Shown: positions 24,512-33,546, counted from the stretch's first letter. The stretch is DNA of 64,000 nucleotides from Candidatus Enterococcus murrayae (GCF_017315985.1 NZ_JAFLVR010000015.1:21668-85667); one strand, 5' to 3'. Notes: generated from the sequence alone by a model not told the origin. Program-made: numbers and translations.

Positions 24512-26220
24512 TGGCTAAATTTTTGCAAAATCGTTTTTTTCCATTTTTTTTAATTTTCAGTATTGCTCTTCTCTTCACATTACCACAAATTATCAGTGGA
24601 GGAATGATTATTGGCTCTGATGCTATTTTTCATTTTAATCGCTTTTACGATACGGCTATGCAAATCAAAACTGGCAATATCCACTACTTCTTAACAACTT
24701 TTGGGTTTCAGCAAACAGGTCGTATTATCAATCCTTTTTATGGACCACTGATGGCCTATATTCAAGGCTTATTGGTAATAATTAGTGGTTCCTGGTTTCG
24801 TTACCAAATATTGGCCAATTTTATTCTCTATTTTATTTCAGGCGTTTCAATGTTCAGCCTCTTGAAATGCAATAAAGTAACTTTGAAAATCAATTTATTT
24901 ACGTCTATTCTTTTCATGACTACGTACAGTGTCCATTATTGGACGATTGGTCAGTGTTTTAGTGGTTGGGGGGCCGCTTTTTTACCATTTGCTTTAATTC
25001 CTCTACGCAAAATGGTACTGGAAGGAAAAATAGCCATTGTGCAGATCGGCTTCTCAGTGGCATTGATGATGCAAATTCACCTTTTTTCTTGCCTGCTGTT
25101 GATTCTAATCTATTTTATTTTTTTCATTTACAGTTGGTGGAAAAACCAGCATAAAATTCAAATGATCCGTGATATCACTTTGTCAGTTTTATTATTTTCT
25201 CTACTAACAGCGAATATATGGGTGAACATGCTGCATCTATATTTGACAAATGAAATTTTACCTCCGTTTATTAATCAAAGCTTGGACAGCAACACCATTG
25301 ATCGCAGTAGTTGGTACTGGTTAGCAAATCCAATTTTCTTAGTTCCAATCATTATTTGTCAGTTTAAATGTTTATTTAGTCGACAACAAAAGCTTTCTCA
25401 GGTCAATAAGATGGCTTCTATGACTGCGATATTTTTTCTAGTTCTTTCTTCTAGTTTAATTCCTTGGAAGTTTCTAATGAGTCAAAAAATCAAAATTGTC
25501 GAATTGATTCAATTTCCGTTCCGCTTTTTTATTCCCTTTACGGTTCTCATTTTATTTTCCTTTGCATTATCTCTTGAAGAAAACAGTCTTCAGCGAAAAG
25601 CTTATTCAAAATATCGACAGCCAGTCATTTTACTTAGTCTAGTTCAAGTTTTGTTAACTATCAGTTATGCCTTGGGTCTCTGGCTGCTAAATGATATTCA
25701 TTATTTCGAAAGTTTACATACGCATATTCAACCGATAGACAGCCAAGTCATCAAAGATTCTTTCCATCAAAATGACCTCGCTAAAGGACTAAGTTATTGG
25801 GAGAAATCGACGCCTGACTATTTGCCTCTTTATCAAAAGACAGAGCAAAATAAATATCAGCTATACGAAAAGTTGATTCTCGAGCAACATCGGCAATTCG
25901 AAAAGAAATCATGCAAAGAAGGGGTGCGGATCGAGTGGACATCTCAAGGAAAAGAAACGACAAATTTACCAATCATTCTCTACCAAAACAGTCAATTAAT
26001 AGTGAATGGTCAAGAAATTTCTCCCCAAAAGACAACTCTTAGCGAGATTGGAACACCCACAATCAAACAAGTTTCTGGTAAGAATTATGCGATTTTAACT
26101 TATAAAGCACCGTCTTATTTCACTGGCAGTCTACGACTCACTCTTATCAGTTGGCTAATCCTATGCCTATATGCAGTGTTTAGCATAATAAAAAGATCAA
26201 GTGGCGGTCATTTCTTTTGA
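24508..26220 (+). CDS. Polytopic membrane protein, GT-C/YfhO-like
   Basis: A 570-aa protein with about eleven predicted membrane helices and a C-terminal soluble portion of about 150 residues before a final helix. An acidic motif in the first extracellular loop (IIGSDAIFHFNRFYDT) fits the aspartate-containing loop of GT-C glycosyltransferases using polyprenyl-phosphate sugars. The gene is translationally coupled to the acyltransferase gene. I infer a role in transferring or extending a glycan on a lipid carrier or wall polymer. The exact reaction is unknown. Confidence 0.7.
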   Translation: MMAKFLQNRFFPFFLIFSIALLFTLPQIISGGMIIGSDAIFHFNRFYDTAMQIKTGNIHYFLTTFGFQQTGRIINPFYGPLMAYIQGLLVIISGSWFRYQILANFILYFISGVSMFSLLKCNKVTLKINLFTSILFMTTYSVHYWTIGQCFSGWGAAFLPFALIPLRKMVLEGKIAIVQIGFSVALMMQIHLFSCLLLILIYFIFFIYSWWKNQHKIQMIRDITLSVLLFSLLTANIWVNMLHLYLTNEILPPFINQSLDSNTIDRSSWYWLANPIFLVPIIICQFKCLFSRQQKLSQVNKMASMTAIFFLVLSSSLIPWKFLMSQKIKIVELIQFPFRFFIPFTVLILFSFALSLEENSLQRKAYSKYRQPVILLSLVQVLLTISYALGLWLLNDIHYFESLHTHIQPIDSQVIKDSFHQNDLAKGLSYWEKSTPDYLPLYQKTEQNKYQLYEKLILEQHRQFEKKSCKEGVRIEWTSQGKETTNLPIILYQNSQLIVNGQEISPQKTTLSEIGTPTIKQVSGKNYAILTYKAPSYFTGSLRLTLISWLILCLYAVFSIIKRSSGGHFF

Positions 26221-26237
26221 CCCCACTTGATCTTTTT
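26191..26237 (+). terminator. Terminator after the membrane glycosyltransferase-like gene
   Basis: A stem of about 14 bp (AAAAGATCAAGTGG with its complement), extended by a second paired block, ends in five T residues. It overlaps the stop codon. Confidence 0.85.
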
Positions 26238-26394
26238 AATTATAGTCAATAATCGCCATTCCCCGAGCAAATTCTTCTTTCAAATGCTTGAAGCGATGAG
26301 CTTGAAAGTCCTCTTGATGATCCTTCGATAAATTACGTAACTTCATTGGATTAAACTCTGACATCAATTCCCAGTTGCAATCGAATACTACCAT
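26236..26394 (-). CDS. Possible small ORF of 52 residues, unknown
   Basis: An ATG-started frame downstream of the TalC-like gene on the same strand encodes a charged 52-residue peptide (contains NPMKLRNLSKDHQEDFQAHR). Its composition looks protein-like, but it has no good ribosome site and overlaps the opposite-strand terminator. It may be a relic of a longer gene. Confidence 0.3.
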   Translation of the reverse strand: MVVFDCNWELMSEFNPMKLRNLSKDHQEDFQAHRFKHLKEEFARGMAIIDYN

Positions 26395-26428
26395 CTATTA
26401 ATTATGACGCTATTTCTCTGATTTCTAT

Positions 26429-27145
26429 TTATTCCACATCCAAAATTGTAAAGCCGAGTGTTTGGATATCTCGATTAAACATTTTTACTGTCTCCAACGA
26501 AAGTTCATTTAGATCCATATGATACATAGACAGTTTAGATAGTATTGCTGGAGTAGCCGTAATAATATCTACGCCGATTTTTTCAGCTTGAATGATATTA
26601 TAAGCCTCTCTTGAACTCGCCCAAAGTAATTTTGTTCCTGCTTTTTTATGACACACTTTCAACGAGTCTTCCATCAAAGGTAATGGATCAACGCCAGTAT
26701 CAGCAACACGTCCAGCAAAAACTGAAACAATATTTTCAGTGCCTTCAGATAATGCCTCGACTGTATCTGAAACTTGCTTGAGCGTCATGATTGCAGTGAT
26801 GTTGAGCCTTAAACCTTTTTCTGATAATTTACGGATCAACTCCGTAGAGGATTCTCCCTTTGTGTTTGTAATAGGAATTTTAACATACACATTCTCTCCC
26901 AAAGAAGCCAGCTTCAATGCTTCTTTCTCCATTGTGTCAAAATCATCAGCAAAAACCTCAAAACTAATGGGCATGCCTTCAACCTTATCCAAGACTTCCT
27001 TTGCAAATGCTACGTAATTTGTGATACCTGCCTGTTTCATCAAACTAGGATTCGTTGTAAAACCAGTAACGATTCCTGATGCTTTCATTTTCAGCATATC
27101 CTCAATAACTGCTCCATCTGAATAAATATCTATATCAAAATTCAT
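26429..27145 (-). CDS. Transaldolase/fructose-6-phosphate aldolase (TalC-like)
   Basis: A 238-aa TIM-barrel aldolase. The Schiff-base lysine lies in YVKIPITNTKGE. Other family marks are GFTTNPSLM near the N terminus, LNITAIMTL and VSVFAGRVADTGVDPLP. Length fits the small TalC/FSA branch rather than large transaldolases. The ATG at 27145 lies one base after the stop of the PTS IIC gene. In an ascorbate-type PTS operon it would split or rearrange the sugar phosphate released by the transporter. Which sugar is not visible. Confidence 0.9.
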   Translation of the reverse strand: MNFDIDIYSDGAVIEDMLKMKASGIVTGFTTNPSLMKQAGITNYVAFAKEVLDKVEGMPISFEVFADDFDTMEKEALKLASLGENVYVKIPITNTKGESSTELIRKLSEKGLRLNITAIMTLKQVSDTVEALSEGTENIVSVFAGRVADTGVDPLPLMEDSLKVCHKKAGTKLLWASSREAYNIIQAEKIGVDIITATPAILSKLSMYHMDLNELSLETVKMFNRDIQTLGFTILDVE

Positions 27146-27146
27146 A

Positions 27147-28517
27147 TTAATCAAGCTCCATTCCTTCATTATTAATTGCTGTCTTAGACGGTTTGATAAT
27201 ACTTGGTACAAAAAGAATTGCTAACACTGCTGCAATGATTACATAAATGCCCATTTGACCAAATTGACCGCCAACTTTTCCTAATAAAATACCGATCCAG
27301 CCAAAGTCAAAATCGCCGAAAGTCGCATTAGAGAAACCTAATTGACCTAATACCGGTAAGAGCAATGCTGGCAGGAAGGCTAAAAATAATCCATTAACAA
27401 AAGATCCCACTACTGCTCCACGACGTCCACCTGTTGCGTTGCCGTATACACCGGCCGTCGCACCGCAGAAGAAATGTGGAACTAATCCAGGAATAATCAA
27501 TACTCCACCAAAAGCGCCGAGAACAAACATTCCGATCAAGCCACCTATAAAGCTTGAAATAAAACCAATAATTACTGCAGTTTGTGCATATGGAAAGAAG
27601 ACTGCACAGTCTACTGCTGGCACTGCGTTTGGTATGACTTTATCCGCAATTCCTTGGAAAGCTGGCAATAAATCTGCAAGTATCATTCGAACACCTGAAT
27701 AGACAACTGTTACACCTACAGCAAATTTCAATCCGCAAAGGATAGCAAACAGGTAAGGAGATTTTCCATCTGATAAAGTAGATACAAACTCAGGACCGGC
27801 TGCAATTGCAGATACTAAATAAAAGATCACCATTGTTAACGCTGTAGAGATGGTTGTGTTTCTCAAAAAGCCAAATTTTTCTGGAACTTGAATATCCTCA
27901 GTTGATTTAGACCCTTTTCCTACAAGATTTCCAATAAATGCTGAAAGATAATAACCTACTGAACCAAAATGCCCCATTGCTATTTCGTCACCATCAGTCA
28001 CTTGAAGAGTATATTTCTGACCGATCGCTGGTGAGATCGCACTCCAAGTTCCTAAAAAGAATCCGCCAATTAAGATAAGCGGTGTTCCTGAAAATCCAAT
28101 TGCTCCTAAAACTGCTGAAAGTAAGCACGCCATAAAGAATGAATGATGTCCTGTCAAAAATACGTATTTATAGCGAGTAAAACGAGCAACTATCAGATTA
28201 ATAATCAGTCCTGCAATCAAAATGGACATGGTTTCGACACCTAAGACTTTTTGTGCAACTGAAGTAACTGCCTCATTATTTGGTACTACTCCTGTAATAT
28301 GAAATCCCTTCTCAATCATTTGAGATAACGGGTCCAAATTTCCACTAATCACATCAGCTCCTGCCGCAAGCATCAAATATCCTAATATCGGCCCTAGCGT
28401 CCCTGTCAGTACCTTATGCCCTGGGGCTTTCATAGCAACTAAACCAACAAAAGCAACTAATCCCATCAAGATTGCTGGTTCACTCAGTAAATCCTTGAGA
28501 AATTCTAAAAAATCCAT
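27147..28517 (-). CDS. PTS EIIC, ascorbate (UlaA) family
   Basis: A 456-aa polytopic carrier with about eleven membrane segments. The family-typical HFFCGATAGVYGNATGGRRGA lies near residue 370 and TGHHSFFMACLLSA near 130. It resembles UlaA/SgaT, which moves L-ascorbate or related sugars while EIIB phosphorylates them. The start at 28517 has AGGAGG at correct spacing. The operon is EIIA, EIIB, EIIC, TalC. It lacks the usual UlaD/E/F/G ascorbate enzymes, so the substrate may be another sugar or polyol. Confidence 0.9.
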   Translation of the reverse strand: MDFLEFLKDLLSEPAILMGLVAFVGLVAMKAPGHKVLTGTLGPILGYLMLAAGADVISGNLDPLSQMIEKGFHITGVVPNNEAVTSVAQKVLGVETMSILIAGLIINLIVARFTRYKYVFLTGHHSFFMACLLSAVLGAIGFSGTPLILIGGFFLGTWSAISPAIGQKYTLQVTDGDEIAMGHFGSVGYYLSAFIGNLVGKGSKSTEDIQVPEKFGFLRNTTISTALTMVIFYLVSAIAAGPEFVSTLSDGKSPYLFAILCGLKFAVGVTVVYSGVRMILADLLPAFQGIADKVIPNAVPAVDCAVFFPYAQTAVIIGFISSFIGGLIGMFVLGAFGGVLIIPGLVPHFFCGATAGVYGNATGGRRGAVVGSFVNGLFLAFLPALLLPVLGQLGFSNATFGDFDFGWIGILLGKVGGQFGQMGIYVIIAAVLAILFVPSIIKPSKTAINNEGMELD

Positions 28518-28576
28518 TATGAATCCTCCTAATGTTATATAGTTAATCTTCTCATGTGGCCACATAAGATAAATGA

Positions 28577-28858
28577 TTACTCTTTACTTAATTCCTCTAG
28601 TACTGGCAATATATCCTCTGAAATCTTCTTCTTGTCAGCATAACTGCGAACAACCGCTACTCTTTTCGAATCTGGAAACTGCTTCGCAAATTCGTCTACC
28701 GTAACAAAAAGATCCGGTTCTTCTCCCAATGCCGCATTGAAATCACTCGATTTAGCATCTACTTCGAATCCATTCTTTTTAGCAATTTGATTGATCTTCA
28801 TAGCCAATAAGTTACTGCTTCCGATCCCATTGCCACATACTGTAATTATTTTGATCAT
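28577..28858 (-). CDS. PTS EIIB, ascorbate/lactose-type
   Basis: A 93-aa protein with the phospho-cysteine loop ITVCGNGIGSSNLLA at residues 5-19, followed by a Rossmann-like alternation. It receives phosphate from the EIIA at its 5' side and donates it to the sugar in EIIC. Its start codon overlaps the EIIA stop by one base. Length and motif are normal. Confidence 0.92.
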   Translation of the reverse strand: MIKIITVCGNGIGSSNLLAMKINQIAKKNGFEVDAKSSDFNAALGEEPDLFVTVDEFAKQFPDSKRVAVVRSYADKKKISEDILPVLEELSKE

Positions 28859-29322
28859 CAGTACTCCTCCTCATTAATGAATCTCTCTGAAAGTTTTATA
28901 AATTCTGTTTTAGTCGTAGTCTTTAGCAACGCATCCACCTTCTCCTCTTCATCTATCAGTGATGATATTTTTTGGAGCATCGTCAAATGCGCTTCGTTAT
29001 CATTTGTTGCCAAACAAATAATTAAGTATACAGGCTGTGTCTCTCCAAACACCACCGGCTCCTCTAGTTTTAAGATACTAAAGCCAGTTTTAAGTGCACC
29101 CGATTCTGGACGTGCATGAGGCATCGCTACTCTTGGTACTAGTACCATATAATCCCCTAAATTCAAGACGTTCTCAATCATTGCCGATATATATTTTTTT
29201 TCGATAATTTGGTCAATCAATAATGGTTGCGCAGCTAATGCAATGGCCTCTTTCCAATCCGTTACTTTAGACCTGAACTCAAGGTGTTCTTCACATAAAT
29301 AGTTTTTCTCATTTTCATCCAC
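28858..29322 (-). CDS. PTS EIIA, mannitol/fructose/ascorbate type (UlaC-like)
   Basis: A 154-aa cytoplasmic EIIA. The phospho-histidine is in VPRVAMPHARPESGALK near residue 77. The downstream segment LTMLQKISSLIDEEEKVDALL is the usual final helix pair. It begins with GTG behind AAGGAGG. First gene of the minus-strand PTS operon. It diverges from a PRD regulator gene whose EIIA-like domain has the same histidine motif. Confidence 0.92.
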   Translation of the reverse strand: MDENEKNYLCEEHLEFRSKVTDWKEAIALAAQPLLIDQIIEKKYISAMIENVLNLGDYMVLVPRVAMPHARPESGALKTGFSILKLEEPVVFGETQPVYLIICLATNDNEAHLTMLQKISSLIDEEEKVDALLKTTTKTEFIKLSERFINEEEY

Positions 29323-29382
29323 TTGATAACCTCCTTGCTAAACATACTATAAACAAAATCAACACTAATCGATACCGCTTTC

Positions 29383-29448
29383 ATTTCCAGTTTGAAACGG
29401 AAGCAGTTGAACTTCTCAGTTCAGTCATTTCCATTTCAAATTGGAAAT
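29383..29448. promoter_or_regulatory. Tandem palindromic operators between PTS operon and PRD regulator
   Basis: Two similar dyads lie 44 bases apart, about four helical turns: TTTCCAGTTTGAAACGGAAG (29384-29403) and TTTCCATTTCAAATTGGAAA (29428-29447). Such spacing on one DNA face suits a dimeric activator. The likely binder is the product of the divergent gene. Confidence 0.6.
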
Positions 29449-29591
29449 CATTTGACTCCTTCTCTACAAATCAGATTTAAACCTATACCTCAGCACTTTT
29501 GTTGGCAAAAGTCTCTTTCAAATAAAATTCTATTCATTGCAATCCAACGGAATACTTTATATGATAGCGATAAAAAGGGGGAGGAACTTGC

Positions 29592-31499
29592 ATGTTCGCT
29601 TATAAAAGACTAGCCCAGTTATTTCAGCGCTTATACATAGAAAAAAATTGTTCAAGTGAAAAACTTGCTTCTGATTTTTCTGTCTCAAAGCGGACAATCA
29701 GAAATGATATCCACGAACTCAATGAATCACTGGAAACCTATCATTCCAAAGTCATTCTAAAACGAGGCGTGGGCTATGAATTGTTAGGAAAAGAAAATGT
29801 TCAAGCGCTGTTCAATGAACTCAACGAACAGCTCCCCCCTGTCGAGCAGCAGTTGGAATCTTCAGAAGATCGAATCAAACAACTTTTATTGTTGCTTTTA
29901 TTGTCTGAGCAAGAACTATCCATTGATGAGATGTGCAATCAAATATTTGTTGGCCGTACAACAGTTTTAGGTTATATAAGACAGCTTCGTCTTTTGCTAG
30001 CCTCCTACAATCTAAAGATCACCTCAAAAATAAACATAGGTTACAAAGTTGTTGGTGACGAGTCCGCCATTCGCGAAGTTATTTCCGATCAACTTGTCGA
30101 AAAAAATTTTGAAAGCTATATTTCTCAATTTTCTAAAAATGAGAGTGAACTATTCAAAGATATTGATCTCGAGGAGTTAGCAGGATCTGTGACAGAATAT
30201 TTCCCCCCTGACAAATATAAGATTTCCGACTACAATCGGAAAAATTTCGTGATCCATCTTGCGATCGCCATTTTACGAGTGAAAAATGATCATCACTTGG
30301 ATGTCATCGCAAATCATTTTATGATCGACGACGGCATTCAATCTGCTACAACAACGTTATTAACTGCTATTGAAAAGAAATATCAACTCTCATTCGATCA
30401 ACAGGACAGAACCTGGCTATACAATCACTTATTCTCTGATTTGCAGCATAAATCTTATTCCAGTCATCAGATAGAAAAAATCTACACGTTTATTGACCAG
30501 ATGTTGGGTGAAATTTATGAAATTATCGGCGAGGACTTGAAGCACGATGAGATCCTGCGAAATGATCTTTTCACTCATTTCTCCAGCTATTTGACATTGA
30601 AGGAGCTGTTAAAAAATAAAAAAAATCCCTTGCTGCCAGAGATTAAGAAAAATTTTTCTTATGCATTTGAGTTAGCTATTTTAGCGACTAATAATAGTAA
30701 ATGGTTAAACGATTTTGAATTTACCGAAGATGATATTGGCTATCTAGCACTTCATATTGCTGCTGCGATCGAACGAAAAAAGGATCAGCAGCAAAATAAA
30801 AAGAGGATTTTAGTCGTTTGCGGTCAAGGTGTTTCAACAAGCCGCCTCATTGAAGCAATGCTTAAAAAACGTTTCGCTGAAAGATTTGAAATAGTCGATA
30901 CGATTTCTTACACCGCTTATCAAACAAAAGAATTAGAAAATGTCGACCTTCTAATCTCTACCGTTCCACTTAAAGATAAAACAATCCCTGTTGTTCAAAT
31001 TGATTTTTTAGATATAAAACAAGGAATGGAAAAAATTGATAGGCTATTAGCCGCCGAAGATGAAAAACAAACTTTTTTCAGTTTGTTCGACCCAACCTTG
31101 TTTGCCGTCAACAATCAAAAAATCTCGCGAGACCATTTGATCACATCGCTTGGTGCTATCTTGCTTGAACAAGGGATCGTCTCTAACGATTTCACTAAAA
31201 AAGTAATTGAAAGAGAACAAATCGCACCAACAAACATTACCAAACTAATCGCGATCCCTCATGCAATTGACTCGACAATAAATGAGACGAAGATTTTTGT
31301 TTACATTTCGACCGAACCTATTACTTGGCGAGAAAATGCGACGGTTAAAATCATTTTCCTGCTAGCTGTTGCAGAGGACGATAAAGAAAAGCTTCAAACC
31401 TTTTTTGAATTCTTATCTGATCTTGTTGAAGACGAAAAGCTTCAGCAAAAAATCGCTGCAACCACCAATTTTGATTCCTTCTTAGCTGCCATGGTCTAA
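29592..31499 (+). CDS. PRD/EIIB/EIIA-containing transcriptional regulator (BglG/LicR type)
   Basis: A 635-aa regulator. The N terminus has two winged-helix units (SEKLASDFSVSKRTIRNDIHE and SIDEMCNQIFVGRTTVLGYI). PRD1 contains FVIHLAIAILRVKND. PRD2 contains LFTHFSSYL and YLALHIAAAIERKK. The EIIB domain shows ILVVCGQGVSTSRLIEAML, and the C-terminal EIIA domain shows IAIPHAIDSTINETKIFVY. All phosphorylation sites appear present. It should activate the divergent ascorbate-type PTS operon in response to PTS phosphorylation state. ATG at 29592 behind GGGGGAGGA. Confidence 0.92.
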   Translation: MFAYKRLAQLFQRLYIEKNCSSEKLASDFSVSKRTIRNDIHELNESLETYHSKVILKRGVGYELLGKENVQALFNELNEQLPPVEQQLESSEDRIKQLLLLLLLSEQELSIDEMCNQIFVGRTTVLGYIRQLRLLLASYNLKITSKINIGYKVVGDESAIREVISDQLVEKNFESYISQFSKNESELFKDIDLEELAGSVTEYFPPDKYKISDYNRKNFVIHLAIAILRVKNDHHLDVIANHFMIDDGIQSATTTLLTAIEKKYQLSFDQQDRTWLYNHLFSDLQHKSYSSHQIEKIYTFIDQMLGEIYEIIGEDLKHDEILRNDLFTHFSSYLTLKELLKNKKNPLLPEIKKNFSYAFELAILATNNSKWLNDFEFTEDDIGYLALHIAAAIERKKDQQQNKKRILVVCGQGVSTSRLIEAMLKKRFAERFEIVDTISYTAYQTKELENVDLLISTVPLKDKTIPVVQIDFLDIKQGMEKIDRLLAAEDEKQTFFSLFDPTLFAVNNQKISRDHLITSLGAILLEQGIVSNDFTKKVIEREQIAPTNITKLIAIPHAIDSTINETKIFVYISTEPITWRENATVKIIFLLAVAEDDKEKLQTFFEFLSDLVEDEKLQQKIAATTNFDSFLAAMV

Positions 31500-31547
31500 A
31501 TGCGTTTCCTTACCACACTGAATGGCACTCAATAGAAAATAATACTC

Positions 31548-31576
31548 AACGTCTAGCATTCGCTAGGCGTTTTTTA
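31548..31576 (+). terminator. Terminator after the PRD regulator gene
   Basis: A 10-bp stem (AACGTCTAGC/GCTAGGCGTT, one wobble) with a 4-base loop is followed by six T residues. Confidence 0.85.
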
Positions 31577-31748
31577 TAAATGCTTATACATCAGACTTTC
31601 ATCTATTCTTTCAAGAGAGTTCAAATCAAAAAATTTGGCAAGCAGCGATTACCGTTTTCAGGAGACGTTTACGGACCCATTTTCTAGACATTGCTAATTT
31701 CACCATGCAATATGTCACATAGTATCCTTTTTATAAGGAGGCGATATT

Positions 31749-31979
31749 ATGCTTACAACTAAATCTAGATTACAGGGAAGCTCTGTAGTTGTTGCTTTAC
31801 CATCAGATAATGGAAAAAGACCTTCAGAAAATCAAGAATACATCGTCGTCTATTCTGATGATGGAACAATTACATTGATTCCTAAAATCAAAGATCCGTT
31901 TAGTGGTGGAGAAGTAGCGGAGTATTATGAAAAAGATGAGTGGGAAGATTTATCTCCTGAGGGGAAAGAACTTTTGTAA
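31749..31979 (+). CDS. MazE/PemI-like antitoxin (AbrB-type)
   Basis: A 76-aa protein. The N-terminal half (LQGSSVVVALPSDNGKRPSENQEYIVVYSD, given here only as landmark positions 9-36) forms the swapped-hairpin-like strand pattern of MazE/AbrB antitoxins. The acidic C terminus (EKDEWEDLSPEGKELL) would bind toxin. An AAGGAGG site precedes the ATG. The stop overlaps the toxin ATG by one base (TAATG). The gene is intact although the toxin has three stops. Confidence 0.8.
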   Translation: MLTTKSRLQGSSVVVALPSDNGKRPSENQEYIVVYSDDGTITLIPKIKDPFSGGEVAEYYEKDEWEDLSPEGKELL

Positions 31980-32221
31980 TGAATGAAGAAAAGAAATATA
32001 TCCCCAAAAAAGGCGATATCGTCTGAATTAATTTTGATCCATCTGCTGGATGAAAAATCTAAAAAAGACGCCCAGGGTTGATTGTATCTAGATACGACTT
32101 TAATCGAAAAACAATGTTCGCAGTGATTTGTCCAATTACTTCTACTATAAAAAATCTGCCTATGCACTATTCGCTGCCAGAGGAATTAGACACAACTGGA
32201 CAGGTGCTTCCGGTTATTTAA
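31979..32221 (+). pseudogene. MazF/PemK-family toxin gene with three in-frame stops
   Basis: In one frame from 31979 the translation is clearly a MazF/PemK ribonuclease: YIPKKGDIV, NFDPSAG, KRRPGLIVSRYDFNRKT, FAVICPITSTIKN, LDTTGQVLPV. In-frame stops occur at 32024 (TGA where the family has Trp), 32051 (TGA) and 32060 (TAA). The C-terminal end is also lost into unrelated DNA. The coding frame is otherwise undisturbed, so the inactivation is by point changes. Confidence 0.87.
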
Positions 32222-32243
32222 TTTTTAGCCTGTTTAGTGCTTG

Positions 32244-32334
32244 CTTGACAAATTGAGTTGAGGCATGGTATTCACTGGGCAGCCAATCTTAGAGCTGCTC
32301 AAGCCTCACCATGCCTCAAGTGTACGTTGTCAAG
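32244..32334. repeat. Long nested inverted repeat
   Basis: The outer arms CTTGACAA/TTGTCAAG, then TTGAGGCATGGT (32258-32269) with ACCATGCCTCAA (32308-32319), enclose an inner GGGCAGC/GCTGCTC pairing. It may be an insertion-sequence end or a structured RNA or terminator at the border between the toxin relic and the IS30 relic. Confidence 0.6.
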
Positions 32335-32540
32335 TAGGCGCAGCCGACACCTGTTTCAACTCCTCTAGTAATCTCTCCCGAGGTGTTCTGTAGCCAAAGA
32401 TTTTTCTCGTTAAATTGTTCATTCAGTCCTGTACTCGACGAACGGTTCTCACTGAAACATCCAATAAACGCGTACTTTTAGGAAGAAAGCGTCGAATAAT
32501 CTTGTTATGATTCTCATTTCCCCCGTTTGATGGATGAAGT
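32330..32540 (-). pseudogene. IS30-family transposase C-terminal remnant
   Basis: The minus-strand translation contains GGNENHNKIIRRFLPKST and, after an in-frame TGA, NNLTRKIFGYRTPRERLLEEL. These are the well-known C-terminal motifs of IS30 transposases, with the DDE glutamate in the NEN-containing part. Only about 70 codons remain. Confidence 0.8.
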
Positions 32541-32653
32541 GAGCGGCTCTACGTCTACTACAATCTATTTTTTTTGAAAGGTTCCTAAATATGCAATTTC
32601 ATTCCTTTTGATTAAGAGCGCCAGTCAACCGAAAGGCCCAGTGGTATGTTCTT
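32541..32653. other. Short unassigned DNA after the IS30 remnant
   Basis: I see no gene or clear structure here. It is presumably more of the decayed element. Confidence 0.4.
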
Positions 32654-33217
32654 CTAACGGAGCCGCCTCTTGATCATCCTGCACAGAGCATACCCAATCA
32701 TACAGCCTATGAAATTTGTCATAATATCCCAGATATCAAACGTCCCCAGATAAAAGACATATTGGATTGTTTCAATCCCCAGGATAGTGATCAACGCGAT
32801 TACAGCCGCTTCTATTTTACCGGCTCGTATGCCATACAGGCACCCTAATGGAATAAAGTAGCCTGTATTCAAGATCAGCTCTATAATCTGCTGATTATTA
32901 TTTAGGTACAATTCAAACGGGTCTAGATTGAAGGAATGGTAGGCCCTAGCCTTCGTAAACAGCATGATGAACAATAATAAAAAGTAGCTGCTATAAAAAA
33001 GGTAGAGATAAATATTCCAAATCCTTCGCTGCTCCCACTGCCAATAAAAGAGCCATAAGCTTAAGAAAATAAAAAGCCACAACGCTTCATCCGTATATTC
33101 AAAGCGTTGCGTCATACTATCCAGACGCGGATAATTCTGCAATGTCGGCAGGACCAAATAATAGACCATCCCATAGCTTAATATAGCAGATAGAATTCCT
33201 GCAATGATTTTCTTCAT
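32654..33217 (-). CDS. VanZ-like family membrane protein
   Basis: A 187-aa protein with about five membrane helices. The C-terminal region GIETIQYVFYLGTFDIWDIMTNFIG carries the VanZ-family pattern, with the conserved E..Q and D..D..N polar residues. VanZ gives low-level teicoplanin resistance in one enterococcal cluster, while most chromosomal VanZ-like proteins have no assigned role. ATG at 33217 behind GAAGGAGGGGAT. A degraded copy lies 10 kb away at 21895-22149. Confidence 0.87.
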   Translation of the reverse strand: MKKIIAGILSAILSYGMVYYLVLPTLQNYPRLDSMTQRFEYTDEALWLFIFLSLWLFYWQWEQRRIWNIYLYLFYSSYFLLLFIMLFTKARAYHSFNLDPFELYLNNNQQIIELILNTGYFIPLGCLYGIRAGKIEAAVIALITILGIETIQYVFYLGTFDIWDIMTNFIGCMIGYALCRMIKRRLR

Positions 33218-33238
33218 TCGATCCCCTCCTTCATTCAT

Positions 33239-33537
33239 ATTATAAAGAAAGTCTCCTATATTTTAATCATTATCCCTACTTTTGAAAAAAGATTAACAAT
33301 TTCTCTATATTTGAGGAGTGGGTAACCAAATTCCTAGCTTTGATAATTAATGATAAATTCCAAGTTTATTTCACCGAGACCACTACTAGGTAATTTGGAT
33401 TGGATTGGGTAAGTGAGGATCTTTCAAACATTAACAAAGAGAGTGTAGGACAATCCTACTAGCATTTGATACACTAATCTGTTATTTGATTTATTAGTAG
33501 AACAATTGTCTTTTTATATGAAACCAACTAACTACTT
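33239..33537. other. Intergenic region upstream of the 35-aa peptide gene
   Basis: AT-rich and gene-free. The left end should carry the VanZ-like gene promoter (minus strand). I see no repeat or RNA gene. Confidence 0.4.
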
Positions 33538-33546
33538 TGATATAAT
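33538..33546 (+). promoter_or_regulatory. Extended -10 promoter of the small peptide gene
   Basis: TGATATAAT matches an extended -10 box (TGnTATAAT) exactly and lies about 23 bases before the start codon. The -35 is poor, as is common with extended -10 promoters. Confidence 0.65.
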
